From Arthrobacter sp. MAHUQ-56 (GTDB lineage: Bacteria; Actinomycetota; Actinomycetes; Actinomycetales; Micrococcaceae), in NCBI RefSeq assembly GCF_019710585.1, contig NZ_JAIFZQ010000016.1:1-64000 (forward strand): 64,000 nt of DNA. The letters are read 5' to 3'. The position numbers were made by a program, and so were the translations under genes. Below the pieces are notes generated by a model. It was not told the origin of the DNA. It saw nothing but the letters and a program-made list of their open reading frames with translations, and made no database searches. The number at the start of each line of letters is the position of its first letter. The first letter of the stretch is position 1. Positions 34,592 to 44,970 of this stretch are shown one piece after another.

Positions 34592-36127
34592 GTGACCCCG
34601 ACAGAACCCGCAGCGCCTGCCAGCGCCTCCCTCACCATCGATCCCGCCTTCACGGTGGGCCCCGTCAGGCGGCGCACGTTCGGCGCCTTCGTCGAACACC
34701 TTGGCCGCTGCGTCTACACCGGCATCTTCGAACCGGAGCATCCCAAAGCAGACGAGGACGGCTTCCGCACGGACGTGCTGGAGCTGACCCGTGAACTGGG
34801 CGTCTCCACCGTGCGGTACCCGGGCGGCAACTTCGTGTCCGGCTACCGCTGGGAGGACGGCGTTGGCCCCGCGGACCAGCGTCCTGTCCGCCTGGACCTG
34901 GCCTGGCACTCCACCGACCCCAACAAGGTGGGCGTTGACGAGTTCGCCAAGTGGTCCGCCAAAGCGGGCGTGGAGCCCATGATGGCCGTGAACCTGGGGA
35001 CCCGCGGGATCCAGGAGGCGCTGGACCTCCTGGAGTACTGCAACATCGACGGCGGCACTGCCCTTTCGGAGCAGCGGCGCGCCAATGGAGCGGCCAACGG
35101 CTACGGCATCAGGATGTGGTGCCTGGGCAACGAAATGGACGGCCCCTGGCAGATCGGCCACAAGAACGCCCTGGAGTACGGCAGGCTCGCCGCCGACACC
35201 GCCCGCGGGATGCGCATGATCGAGCCGGACCTGGAGCTGGTTGCCTGCGGCAGTTCCGGACCCACCATGCCCACCTTCGGCGAGTGGGAACGCGTGGTCC
35301 TGTCCGAAACCTATGAGCTGGTGGACCTGATCTCGGCCCACCAGTACTTCGAGGACTTCGGTGACCTGCAGGAGCACCTGGCTGCCGGACACAAAATGGA
35401 AGCCTTCATCCGGGACATCGTGAGCCACATCGACCATGTGAAGTCCGTGAAGAAGTCCACCAAACAGGTGAACATCTCCTTCGACGAGTGGAACGTCTGG
35501 CACATGAGCCGGGACGAATCCAAGGTGCCCACGGGCAAGGACTGGCCGGTGGCCCCGGTCCTGCTGGAGGACACCTACACGGTGGCCGATGCCGTTGTCG
35601 TGGGTGACCTCCTGGTCACGCTGCTGCGCAACACGGACAGGGTCCACTCCGCCAGCCTCGCCCAGCTGGTGAACGTGATCGCCCCGATCATGACCGAGCC
35701 CGGCGGCCGCGCCTGGAAGCAGACCACGTTCCACCCGTTCGCCCTGACCTCCCGGCACGCCTCCGGCACCGTCCTCCAGCTCGCCGTCGAGTCCCCGCTG
35801 GTCAGCGGCGGCAAGACGGCGGACTTCCCCGCCCTGTCCGCCGTCGCAACCTATGACGCAGACAAGGGTGAGGCCGTGGTGTTCGCGGTGAACCGCTCGG
35901 CTGACCAGGCGCTCACGCTGGACGCCGCCGTGGCCGGCCTGGGCAATGTCCGTGTGGCGGAGGCCCTGACCTACGCCAACAAGGACCCGTACTGGCAGGC
36001 CAGCGCCGACGATTCCACGTCCGTCCTGCCTTCAGAGAACGGCACGGTCAAGGTCGAGGGTGGACGCCTCACCGCGGAGCTTCCGGCCGTGTCCTGGTCC
36101 ATGATCCGGCTGGCCGTCACTTCCTGA
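34592..36127 (+). CDS. abfA: Alpha-L-arabinofuranosidase, GH51
   Basis: A 511-residue GH51 enzyme with a TIM-barrel followed by a C-terminal beta-sandwich. It releases terminal arabinose from arabinan, arabinoxylan or their oligosaccharides. The acid/base is Glu181 in GNEMDGPW and the nucleophile Glu299 in SFDEWNVWH; RYPGGNFVSGYRWEDGVGP is another GH51 hallmark. There is no signal peptide, so it works on imported oligosaccharides. GTG start after AAGGATG. No arabinose transporter or pathway genes are adjacent. Confidence 0.94.
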   Translation: MTPTEPAAPASASLTIDPAFTVGPVRRRTFGAFVEHLGRCVYTGIFEPEHPKADEDGFRTDVLELTRELGVSTVRYPGGNFVSGYRWEDGVGPADQRPVRLDLAWHSTDPNKVGVDEFAKWSAKAGVEPMMAVNLGTRGIQEALDLLEYCNIDGGTALSEQRRANGAANGYGIRMWCLGNEMDGPWQIGHKNALEYGRLAADTARGMRMIEPDLELVACGSSGPTMPTFGEWERVVLSETYELVDLISAHQYFEDFGDLQEHLAAGHKMEAFIRDIVSHIDHVKSVKKSTKQVNISFDEWNVWHMSRDESKVPTGKDWPVAPVLLEDTYTVADAVVVGDLLVTLLRNTDRVHSASLAQLVNVIAPIMTEPGGRAWKQTTFHPFALTSRHASGTVLQLAVESPLVSGGKTADFPALSAVATYDADKGEAVVFAVNRSADQALTLDAAVAGLGNVRVAEALTYANKDPYWQASADDSTSVLPSENGTVKVEGGRLTAELPAVSWSMIRLAVTS

Positions 36128-36195
36128 CCGGGCTGGCTGGAAGGGCGGGGGCGTCCTTATGACGACGGCGGCCCGTAGATGGGAGGATGGACGGC

Positions 36196-36774
36196 ATGGA
36201 ACTGCACATCACGGGGGACCCCGCTGCGGACAAGTTGTTGAGTGAGGACGCCTTCGCCCTGCTGACCGGCATGCTGCTGGACCAGCAGGTGACCATGGAA
36301 TCGGCGTTCGCCGGACCCGAGAAGATCCGGACGCGGATCGGGTCGCTGAAGCCCGAGGCGATTGCCGCCCATGACCCCGCGGCCTTCGTGGAGATGTTCA
36401 AGGAACGCCCCGCCGTCCACCGTTTCCCCGGATCCATGGCTGCGAGGGTCCAGGCGCTCGCCGAAGCGGTCCAGAACGAGTGGGACGGCGACACCGCCGC
36501 AATCTGGACCAAGGGTTCGCCCGATGGTGCCGAGGTGCTGCGCCGGCTCAAGGCCCTGCCCGGTTTCGGTGACCAGAAGGCCAAAATCTTCCTGGCGCTG
36601 CTGGGCAAGCAGCGTGGCCTCGCAGCCCCGGGATGGCGGGAAGCCGCAGGACACTACGGGGAGGAAGGGTCCTACTTGTCCGTGGCGGACATCGTGGATC
36701 CGGAGTCCCTCGCCAAGGTCCGTGCCAGCAAGCAGGCGGCCAAGGCTGCCGCGAAAGCAGGAAAAGAACGCTAA
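36196..36774 (+). CDS. HhH-GPD family DNA glycosylase-like protein
   Basis: A 192-residue helical protein. The segment LKALPGFGDQKAKIFLALLG (~115-135) is the helix-hairpin-helix of the HhH-GPD superfamily. FALLTGMLLDQQVTMESAF near the N-terminus matches the usual first helices. The catalytic Asp normally lies soon after the hairpin, and I cannot place it securely, so activity is uncertain. I chose ATG 36196 (GGGAGG nine bases upstream); the ATG at 36187 abuts that site. The stop is followed at once by the LacI start. The basic Ala/Lys tail is typical for this subgroup. Confidence 0.8.
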   Translation: MELHITGDPAADKLLSEDAFALLTGMLLDQQVTMESAFAGPEKIRTRIGSLKPEAIAAHDPAAFVEMFKERPAVHRFPGSMAARVQALAEAVQNEWDGDTAAIWTKGSPDGAEVLRRLKALPGFGDQKAKIFLALLGKQRGLAAPGWREAAGHYGEEGSYLSVADIVDPESLAKVRASKQAAKAAAKAGKER

Positions 36775-37779
36775 ATGGCAGTCACCATGAACGACGTCGC
36801 GAGGGCAGCGGGCGTTTCGCTCAAGACAGTCTCCAACGTCCTGAACGACTACGAGTTCATCCGCCCCGCCACCAAGCAGCGGGTGCAGGATGCCATTGCG
36901 GAACTGGGCTACGAAGCCAACCTCACCGCGCGCAGCCTTCGTTCCGGCAAAACGTCAATGTTGGGCCTGGTCCTGTCCGACCTCTCAGCGCCGTACTACG
37001 CGGAACTGGCGTCCAAGCTGATGAAGGCCGCCTCCCGCCACGGCTACCGTGTGCTGGTGGAGCAGTCAGACGCCGAAGCCTCCGCGGAGCTAGGCGCCCT
37101 GCAGGGGACCTTCCGGCAGCTCACGGACGGACTGCTGTTCACGCCGCTGGCCATCGACGCCGACCAGATCGCTGCCCGGTCCGGCAGCAAGCCCGTCGTC
37201 ATGCTGGGCGAGCACATCATGGATCCCCGCTTCGACCTGGTCACCATGAAGAACGAGGAAGCCGCAGCCGCCCTCACCGCGCACCTGCTGGCAGCCGGAC
37301 GCCGTCGGATCGCCGTGATTGGTGCGCACCCGGATGAGTCCGCCGGAAGCGCCGGGCTGCGCCTGAACGGGTACCGGAAGGCGCTGGAAGACGCGGGCAT
37401 AGCGTTCGACGCTGGGCTGGTCACCCCCGCTGAATGGCGCCGGGACGCCGGGGCTGCTGCAGTTGCCGGACTCCTTGACGCCGGGGTGGAGTTCGATGCC
37501 GTGTTTGGCCTGAACGACGTGCTGGCCCTCGGCGCCATGCATGAGCTGCTGATCCGGGGCCTCAAGGTGCCCTCGGACGTGGCGGTTGCCGGTTTCGACG
37601 ACATCGACGAGGCCCGGTTTGCCTCACCGTCCCTGACTACGGTCTCCCCGGGCATGGACGAAATTGCGGAGCGCTCCATAGGGCTGCTGCTGGACAGGGT
37701 CGCCGGGCGTGAAACCGCCGCGACGGGCGTGCACGTGAAGGCAGAATTCGAGCTGAAGATCAGGGAGTCCGCGCCCTGA
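36775..37779 (+). CDS. LacI family transcriptional regulator
   Basis: A 334-residue LacI/GalR repressor with an N-terminal HTH and hinge (TMNDVARAAGVSLKTVSNVLN, ~4-24) and a periplasmic-binding-like effector domain with the usual VAGFDDIDEARFASPSLTTV near the end. It has no gap to the glycosylase gene. A likely target is the arabinofuranosidase gene upstream, through the TATAACGTTGTA site, by position and operator type only. Confidence 0.9.
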   Translation: MAVTMNDVARAAGVSLKTVSNVLNDYEFIRPATKQRVQDAIAELGYEANLTARSLRSGKTSMLGLVLSDLSAPYYAELASKLMKAASRHGYRVLVEQSDAEASAELGALQGTFRQLTDGLLFTPLAIDADQIAARSGSKPVVMLGEHIMDPRFDLVTMKNEEAAAALTAHLLAAGRRRIAVIGAHPDESAGSAGLRLNGYRKALEDAGIAFDAGLVTPAEWRRDAGAAAVAGLLDAGVEFDAVFGLNDVLALGAMHELLIRGLKVPSDVAVAGFDDIDEARFASPSLTTVSPGMDEIAERSIGLLLDRVAGRETAATGVHVKAEFELKIRESAP

Positions 37780-37873
37780 CACGTCCGCAAACCCGGTTCG
37801 TTCCAAACCCCGGTTTTGTCCGCGCCCGAACGGGTACCTTTTCCGCACCGGATCAACGACGAAAGGTGCCCAC

Positions 37874-38431
37874 GTGATTGCCCTCCTGGTCATCGACATG
37901 CAGAACGCATTCTTCGAAGCCCCCGAACTGGCGGCCCAGCAGGAGCGGGTGGTCAGCGAGTGCAACCGGCTGCTGGAAGGGTTCGAGGCAGCCGGACACA
38001 AAGTCCTCCTGGTGGGCACCGAACACGAGCGGGACAAGTCCACCTGGACCCTCAGCATGCTCGATGACGACCAGGGATTCATCTTCCGCGGCAGCGGGCA
38101 GGCCCAGTCCGTGCCCGGCCTCATCACTGATGGACTGCCCCAGCTGAACAAGACCAGGGACAGCGCCTTCGTGGGGACCAACCTGCTGGCCCGCCTGCGG
38201 AACTGGGGTGCGGACGAGGTGGTGCTCGCCGGCGTCTCGACCCACAACTGCATCGCCCAGACGGCCGCCGACGCATTCGCGCACAACATCCGGGTGACCT
38301 ACGCGAAGGATGCCATGGCCTCCGAAGCCGACCAGGACGCCGCCGACATGCTCCGCATCCTCTCCACCACCTACCGCCAGCCCGTCCAGTCCAGCGATGA
38401 GATCCTCGCCCGCCTCAGCGAAACAGGCTGA
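37874..38431 (+). CDS. Isochorismatase-like cysteine hydrolase
   Basis: A 185-residue protein with the catalytic triad of the family: Asp in VIDMQNAFF (~8), Lys in LNKTRDSAF (~93) and Cys in [15 protein letters not shown] (~118), the last after the cis-peptide region. Such enzymes hydrolyse amides or ethers (nicotinamidase, ureidoacrylate or biuret-type hydrolases). It starts at GTG 37874. It lies 86 bases before ureA on the same strand, so a nitrogen-releasing amidase that feeds urease is conceivable but unproven. Confidence 0.85.
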   Translation: MIALLVIDMQNAFFEAPELAAQQERVVSECNRLLEGFEAAGHKVLLVGTEHERDKSTWTLSMLDDDQGFIFRGSGQAQSVPGLITDGLPQLNKTRDSAFVGTNLLARLRNWGADEVVLAGVSTHNCIAQTAADAFAHNIRVTYAKDAMASEADQDAADMLRILSTTYRQPVQSSDEILARLSETG

Positions 38432-38517
38432 GCCCGGCCCTTCCTGATACTCCGGAAACGTGGTGGAAACCTTCCCGGCCTACGCTGGTCGCACGCCCCG
38501 CCGTCGAAGGGAACCCC

Positions 38518-38820
38518 ATGCACCTGATGCCGCGTGAGCAGGAAAAGCTCCTGATCGTAGTGGCCGCCGACCTTGCCCGCCGGAGGCAGGCCCGCGGCCT
38601 GAAGCTGAACTACCCCGAGGCCGTGGCCATCATTAGCTACGAACTGATCGAGGGAGCCCGGGATGGCCGGAGCGTGGCCGACCTGATGAGCTACGGCACC
38701 ACCCTGCTCACTCGTGGGGACGTGATGGAAGGCGTGCCGGAGATGATCCACGACGTCCAGATCGAAGCAACCTTCCCCGACGGCACCAAGCTCGTCACCG
38801 TCCACAGCCCCATCCGCTAG
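38518..38820 (+). CDS. ureA: Urease gamma subunit
   Basis: At 100 residues it is the standard UreA length, with the usual start [20 protein letters not shown] and [21 protein letters not shown]. It is a structural subunit of the nickel enzyme that hydrolyses urea to ammonia and carbamate. It is first in ureABCEFGD; ureB begins ten bases later. Confidence 0.97.
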   Translation: MHLMPREQEKLLIVVAADLARRRQARGLKLNYPEAVAIISYELIEGARDGRSVADLMSYGTTLLTRGDVMEGVPEMIHDVQIEATFPDGTKLVTVHSPIR

Positions 38821-38830
38821 GGAGCGCGCA

Positions 38831-39180
38831 ATGATTCCAGGTGAGTATGTACTTCGGCCGGAACCCGTGACCGCGAACGCGGGCAGGGAGGCGATCGAGG
38901 TTGCCGTGACCAACACCGGCGACCGTCCGGTCCAGGTGGGTTCGCACTTCCATTTCGCCGAGGCCAACGCCGCCCTGGCCTTTGACCGCACCGCCGCCTA
39001 CGGGCGCCGCCTGGACATCCCGGCAGGAACGGCTGCCCGGTTTGAGCCGGGGGATGCGCGCAGCGTGCGGTTGATTGAGTTGGCCGGCCGCCGCGAGGTG
39101 TATGGCCTCAGCAACGCTGTCAACGGAAGGCTCGACGGCGGCACCCGCCCGGGCGGGTCCGCGACCGAAGGGGAGAACAA

Positions 39181-39184
<4 letters not shown>
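38831..39184 (+). CDS. ureB: Urease beta subunit
   Basis: A 117-residue UreB. It starts [12 protein letters not shown] and contains [21 protein letters not shown] and the [23 protein letters not shown] region that packs on UreC. Its stop overlaps the GTG of ureC (GTGA), as expected for subunits made in equal amounts. Confidence 0.97.
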
Positions 39185-40911
<1,727 letters not shown>

Positions 40912-40919
40912 GAGCCCCA

Positions 40920-41405
40920 GTGATCATCGAACGCGTCCTCGGAAACCTGCACGACCTTCCTGAGACCCACCTCGCCGCCTACGCCGGACTGCACCAGGAG
41001 AAAGTCGTCCTCCCCAGCGCCCAACTGGTCAAACGCATCCAGCGCGCCACCACCGACCACGGCAAGGAAATCGGCATCCGCCTACCCTCCGGCTCCGGCG
41101 ACCTGCGTGACGGCGACATCCTCCACGTCGAAGAGGCCAACATGATCGTCGTGTCCGTGCTGCCCACCGACGTCCTGGTCATCGCGCCCCGCACCATCAC
41201 CGAAATGGGCGTCACCGCACACTCCCTCGGCAACCGGCACCTCCAGGCACAGTTCTTCGACGCGGAGAGCGAATATGGGGCCGACGTCATGGTGTGCGCC
41301 TACGACCACACCGTCGAGGATTACCTCACCCATGCCGGTGTGCCCTACTCCCGCCAGGAACGCGTCCTCCCTGTACCTTTCCGCCATGCTGAACACTCGC
41401 ACTAA
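40920..41405 (+). CDS. ureE: Urease accessory protein UreE (nickel chaperone)
   Basis: A 161-residue UreE that delivers nickel to the UreG/UreF/UreD-apourease complex. It has the N-terminal peptide-binding-like domain and the metal-binding domain with GNRHLQAQFF (conserved His ~98). The tail ends HAEHSH, a short His cluster compared with the long His-rich tails of some relatives. It starts at GTG 40920 with AGGAG before it. The next gene is separated by 150 bases that contain palindromic element 1. Confidence 0.94.
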   Translation: MIIERVLGNLHDLPETHLAAYAGLHQEKVVLPSAQLVKRIQRATTDHGKEIGIRLPSGSGDLRDGDILHVEEANMIVVSVLPTDVLVIAPRTITEMGVTAHSLGNRHLQAQFFDAESEYGADVMVCAYDHTVEDYLTHAGVPYSRQERVLPVPFRHAEHSH

Positions 41406-41457
41406 TAACCCTGTCGCAGCGCTGCGCGCTCCCCGGGAGGTGTCGCTTGGGTGCGCC

Positions 41458-41521
41458 GGCCCGGATTGGGGGCCGTGCCCGCTTCGCGGTGCCCGCCACG
41501 CCGCGGCCCCCAATCCGGGCC
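41458..41521. repeat. Palindromic element copy 1 (ureE-ureF gap)
   Basis: GGCCCGGATTGGGGGCCG (41458-41475) and its exact reverse complement (41504-41521) form an 18-bp perfect inverted repeat around a 28-base core that starts TGCCCGCTTCGCGG and ends GCCACGCCG. The inner 8 bp of the stem (GGGGGCCG/CGGCCCCC) and the core recur in copy 2, whereas the outer stem bases differ but remain fully paired there. Confidence 0.9.
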
Positions 41522-41555
41522 GTCGCGATGCTCCGTCCCGTTGGGCGGCAGTGCG

Positions 41556-42224
41556 GTGAGCAGTTACCAACTTGCTCTTCAGCAACTTACTGACTCTGCG
41601 CTTCCTACTGGGGCCTTTGCGCACTCTTTTGGGTTTGAGACGTACCTCGACCGTGGGCTCGTTTTTGATGAGGGGTCCTTCGGAATCTGGCTCTCGGCTT
41701 TTGTCTCGCAGTCGCTTGCCTACTCTGACGGGCTTGCTGTTCGTCTCCTCTACGACGGGGTTGATCTGGGGGAGCTGGATTCGCTGCTTTCTGCCTCTCT
41801 TTTGCCCCGGCAGGTTCGGGAGGCCAGCCTCAAGATGGGTTCCCGTTTGTTGGAGATCGGGGCTGAGGTGTTTCCCTCACCTGCGCTCGACCTGTACCGG
41901 GACCTGGTGGCCAGCGGCCGGGCCGCCGGGCACCAGCCGCTGGCGTTCGCCGTCGTCGCCCGCTCCCTTGGCGTGCCGCTGCAGGAGGCACTCGCCGCCT
42001 ACCTCTTCGCCACCGTCACGTCGCTCACCCAGAACGCCGTCCGCGCCATCCCGCTCGGCCAGAACGCCGGGCAGCGGGTGCTGCGGAAAGCGCACGACGA
42101 CGTTGCTGCCGCCATCGAGGCGATTGCGCACCTCACGCCGGACGACCTGGGCGCCGTCAGCCCCGGACTGGAAATCTCGCAAATGCGGCACGAACGCCAG
42201 CGTGCCCGGATGTTCATGAGCTGA
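41556..42224 (+). CDS. ureF: Urease accessory protein UreF
   Basis: A 222-residue UreF, part of the UreD-UreF-UreG scaffold that loads nickel into urease. I start at GTG 41556 (VSSYQLALQQLTDSALPTGAFAHSFGFE is the conserved N-terminus); a longer frame would translate the palindromic element. Other family marks are FVSQSLAYSDGLAVRL and LFATVTSLTQNAVRAIPLGQ. Codon use is odd: of the first 40 codons only 20 end in G or C, and GC over 41561-41640 is 50%. After about 41880 the gene returns to the usual GC-rich style. The protein itself is normal. Confidence 0.94.
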   Translation: MSSYQLALQQLTDSALPTGAFAHSFGFETYLDRGLVFDEGSFGIWLSAFVSQSLAYSDGLAVRLLYDGVDLGELDSLLSASLLPRQVREASLKMGSRLLEIGAEVFPSPALDLYRDLVASGRAAGHQPLAFAVVARSLGVPLQEALAAYLFATVTSLTQNAVRAIPLGQNAGQRVLRKAHDDVAAAIEAIAHLTPDDLGAVSPGLEISQMRHERQRARMFMS

Positions 42225-42251
42225 CAGTGCTCTCGACCCAGGAGGAACACC

Positions 42252-42866
42252 ATGACTGAACCCATCAAAATCGGCATCGGCGGGCCCGTCGGCGCCGGCA
42301 AGACGCAGCTCGTGGAGCGGCTCACCCGGCACATGAGCGGCGACATCTCCATGGCCGCCATCACCAACGACATCTACACCATCGAAGACGCCAAAATCCT
42401 CGCCGCCAACGGCATCCTCCCCGAGGACCGGATCATCGGCGTCGAAACCGGCGGCTGCCCGCACACCGCCATCCGCGAAGACACCTCCATGAACACCGCC
42501 GCCATCGAGGAACTCAAGGTTCGGCACCCGGACCTGCAGGTCATCTTCGTCGAGTCCGGCGGCGACAACCTCTCCGCCACCTTCAGCCCCGAACTCGTCG
42601 ACTTCTCCATCTACATCATTGACGTGGCCCAGGGTGAGAAGATCCCCCGGAAGGCCGGCCAGGGCATGATCAAGTCCGACCTCTTCATCATCAACAAAAC
42701 CGACCTCGCACCCCACGTGGGGGCTGACCTTGCCGTCATGGAGCGGGATTCCAAGGAGTTCCGCGGCAACAAACCCTTCTGCTTCACCAACCTCAAAACC
42801 GACGAGGGCCTGGAAAAAGTAATTGACTGGATCCGGCACGACGTCCTGATGTTCGACCTGGCATGA
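42252..42866 (+). CDS. ureG: Urease accessory GTPase UreG
   Basis: A 204-residue SIMIBI-class GTPase powering nickel insertion. It has the P-loop GGPVGAGKT (~9-17), the conserved [19 protein letters not shown] with its Cys-Pro-His nickel site (~69-71), ESGGDNL and the NKTDL guanine motif. Codon use is very GC-rich (37 of the first 40 codons end in G or C), in contrast to the starts of its neighbours ureF and ureD. It overlaps ureD by four bases (ATGA). Confidence 0.97.
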   Translation: MTEPIKIGIGGPVGAGKTQLVERLTRHMSGDISMAAITNDIYTIEDAKILAANGILPEDRIIGVETGGCPHTAIREDTSMNTAAIEELKVRHPDLQVIFVESGGDNLSATFSPELVDFSIYIIDVAQGEKIPRKAGQGMIKSDLFIINKTDLAPHVGADLAVMERDSKEFRGNKPFCFTNLKTDEGLEKVIDWIRHDVLMFDLA

Positions 42867-43840
42867 GTACGACGGCGGTCGAGGCGCGCCAGCCAGGGAA
42901 CGGTGCGGCTTCCGGCGCTTCACCGGGGATAGGGGGCCGTGCCCGCTCCGCGGTGCCCGCCACGCCGCGGCCCCCTATCCCCGGCTCCGCTTGCGCTGAC
43001 AGGTCACCGATGGGGGAGCTTGAGCTTGGGATCGCCGTGCGTGGTCACCAGTCAGTTGCGTCGCATCAGTACCATCGAGGTGCCCTTCGGGTGCTGCGTC
43101 CGCACTACCTCGATGACTCCGGGCAGGTTTGCTATGTCGTCGTGAATCCTGGCGGGGCTTATCTTGGGGCTGATCTCTTTGTCCTTGATGTCGAGGTCGG
43201 TGACTCGGCTTCTTTGCTGCTGACCACGCAGTCCGCAACCAAGGTCTATCGGACTCCCGGGTCCTTCGCCGAGCAGCGGATGGCTGTGCGTTTGGGGGAG
43301 GGGGCGCGGCTGGAGCTGATGCCGGACCAGCTGATCGCCTACCGGGAAGCAAGCTACCGGCAACGGACCTCCGTGACGCTGCGGCCTTCGTCGTCACTCG
43401 TCATGGCCGAGGTGGTGACCCCTGGTTGGTCGCCGGACGGCGCCGCCTTCCGGTACGAGGAGGTGCGGCTACGGAACGAGATCCATGTCGAAACCGGCCA
43501 TGCCACGCAGCTGCTGGCATTGGACAACCTGCTGATCCGTCCGCCGCTTGGAGACGTCGCCGGTCTCGGGTTCATGGAGGGGTACAGCCATCTGGGCTCG
43601 CTCGTGGTGGTGGACCCAAGGGCGGACCAGGCGCTCGCCGATGAACTGCATCACGTGACGGCAGGCTATGACGCCTTGACCGGGCTCACCCTGACCCGCA
43701 CAGTCGAAGGAACCACCGGCCTGGTGCTGCGCTCGCTGTCCAACAGCACCGGAGAACTGAACCGCCTGCTCGGCTCTTGCGCCAACCTCCTCCGGCAGCG
43801 CTGGCACGGGCAGGGGCCGCTGGACCTGAGGAAGCACTGA
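42863..43840 (+). CDS. ureD: Urease accessory protein UreD (UreH)
   Basis: This scaffold protein of the urease maturation complex is recognisable from [42 protein letters not shown] and FGxxEGYS-like [12 protein letters not shown]. The start at 42863 overlaps the ureG stop (ATGA), giving 325 residues. The first ~49 codons contain palindromic element 2, read in frame as Gly/Ala/Pro/Arg-rich sequence that looks unlike UreD. An ATG at 43010 begins the conserved part directly ([12 protein letters not shown]). From 43010 to about 43230 codons are T-rich (35 of 60 end in G or C); afterwards use is normal. Confidence 0.92.
   Translation: MSTTAVEARQPGNGAASGASPGIGGRARSAVPATPRPPIPGSACADRSPMGELELGIAVRGHQSVASHQYHRGALRVLRPHYLDDSGQVCYVVVNPGGAYLGADLFVLDVEVGDSASLLLTTQSATKVYRTPGSFAEQRMAVRLGEGARLELMPDQLIAYREASYRQRTSVTLRPSSSLVMAEVVTPGWSPDGAAFRYEEVRLRNEIHVETGHATQLLALDNLLIRPPLGDVAGLGFMEGYSHLGSLVVVDPRADQALADELHHVTAGYDALTGLTLTRTVEGTTGLVLRSLSNSTGELNRLLGSCANLLRQRWHGQGPLDLRKH
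42923..42984. repeat. Palindromic element copy 2 (inside 5' end of ureD frame)
   Basis: CCGGGGATAGGGGGCCG (42923-42939) and its exact reverse complement (42968-42984) form a 17-bp perfect stem around a 28-base core that differs from copy 1 at one position. The outer 9 bp of the stem are unrelated to copy 1 yet perfectly self-complementary. It is in frame with ureD and adds no stop codon. Confidence 0.9.
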
Positions 43841-44910
43841 TGACGGCGCTGGCGAATATCGCGGCCCTCTACCGGGACCGTGAAACCCTGCCACTTCGGA
43901 CCCGGGTGCTCTGCACTTTCGGTGCCGTGGCTGCCCTGCACGCTGCCGCCGTCGTACTCCTGCTCGCCGGAAATGCCTGGGCCACGGGACCGCAGGCGCT
44001 CACGTGGGGGCTGGTGCTCACCGCCTACCTGGCCGGCGTGAAGCACAGCTACGACTGGGACCACCTCGCCGCGATCGATAACGCCACCCGAAAATTCGTC
44101 GCGCAGCGCCAGGACCCGGTCAGCGTGGGCTTCGCCTTCAGCCTGGGCCACAGCTCGGTGGTGGCGCTGGCCGGGGTGTTGGTGATTGCCGGTGCTTCCA
44201 TCGTCGGCGGCTTGATGCAGGAGGGCTCGGCCGGCAACCTTGTGCTCGGCCTGGTGGGCAGCGGTGTGTCGGGCCTGTTCCTGCTGGCCATGGGTCTCTT
44301 CAACGGCTCCGCCTTCGCCCGCTCAGCCGGTGCCTACCGCCGCGCCCGGAACGGAGCCGACGTAGACCCCCGCGAACTCGAGCCGCAGGGCATTGTGGCG
44401 CGGCTCCTCGCCAAGGCGCTGTCCAGGGTGCACCGGCCGCGGAACATCTATGTGATCGGCTTCCTGTTCGGCCTTGGCTTCGATACGGCCACCACCATCG
44501 GGCTGCTGATGATGACGACGGCGGCCTCGCTGGCTGGAGTGCCCCCGTTCGCACTGCTGGCACTGCCGCTGGCGTTCGCTGCGGCGATGACGCTGTGCGA
44601 TTCCCTCAATGGGCTTGCGATGATGCGGATGTACCGTTCGGCGCTCGGTGATCCGCGGCGAAGGCTCGGCTTCAACGCGCTGGTCACGGGCATCTCCGCG
44701 GTGTCAGCCCTGTTCATTGCCGTCATCACACTGGGCGGATTCCTGCACGCGGCTTTTACCTTGGATGATCCGGTGACAAAGTGGCTGGATTCCGTCGACC
44801 TGGGCGACGCCGGCCTCCTGCTGGTGGCGCTCCTGCTGGCCGCCTGGGGCGGGGCTGCGCTGCGCGGAAGGCGCGCATCCGGAAGGCCGGCGGCTGAGGT
44901 TGCCGAGTAA
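43840..44910 (+). CDS. NiCoT family nickel/cobalt transporter (HoxN/NixA type)
   Basis: A 356-residue, eight-helix permease. The start ATG 43840 overlaps the ureD stop (TGATG). The metal-selectivity motif in helix 2 is KHSYDWDHLAAIDNATRK (H-x4-D-H form), with GHSSVV, LGFDTATTIGLL and LCDSLNGLAMMRMY as the other NiCoT signatures. As the last gene of the urease operon it almost certainly imports Ni2+ for urease. A strong hairpin follows. Confidence 0.94.
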   Translation: MTALANIAALYRDRETLPLRTRVLCTFGAVAALHAAAVVLLLAGNAWATGPQALTWGLVLTAYLAGVKHSYDWDHLAAIDNATRKFVAQRQDPVSVGFAFSLGHSSVVALAGVLVIAGASIVGGLMQEGSAGNLVLGLVGSGVSGLFLLAMGLFNGSAFARSAGAYRRARNGADVDPRELEPQGIVARLLAKALSRVHRPRNIYVIGFLFGLGFDTATTIGLLMMTTAASLAGVPPFALLALPLAFAAAMTLCDSLNGLAMMRMYRSALGDPRRRLGFNALVTGISAVSALFIAVITLGGFLHAAFTLDDPVTKWLDSVDLGDAGLLLVALLLAAWGGAALRGRRASGRPAAEVAE

Positions 44911-44915
44911 GCGCG

Positions 44916-44947
44916 GCGCGGTGCCGGCCTGTTGACCGGCACCGCGC
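44916..44947. terminator. Terminator hairpin after the urease operon
   Basis: GCGCGGTGCCGG (44916-44927) pairs perfectly with CCGGCACCGCGC (44936-44947) over 12 bp with an 8-base loop. It separates the nickel permease gene from the convergent beta-helix hydrolase gene and probably ends both. Confidence 0.75.
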
Positions 44948-44970
44948 CCGCTGACCCAGGCCTGACTCAG

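Noticed and set aside
41458..41521. Element 1 as a plain transcription terminator in the urease operon
   Set aside because: There is no T tract, the core is conserved in a second copy, and a full stop here would cut off essential ureFGD genes.
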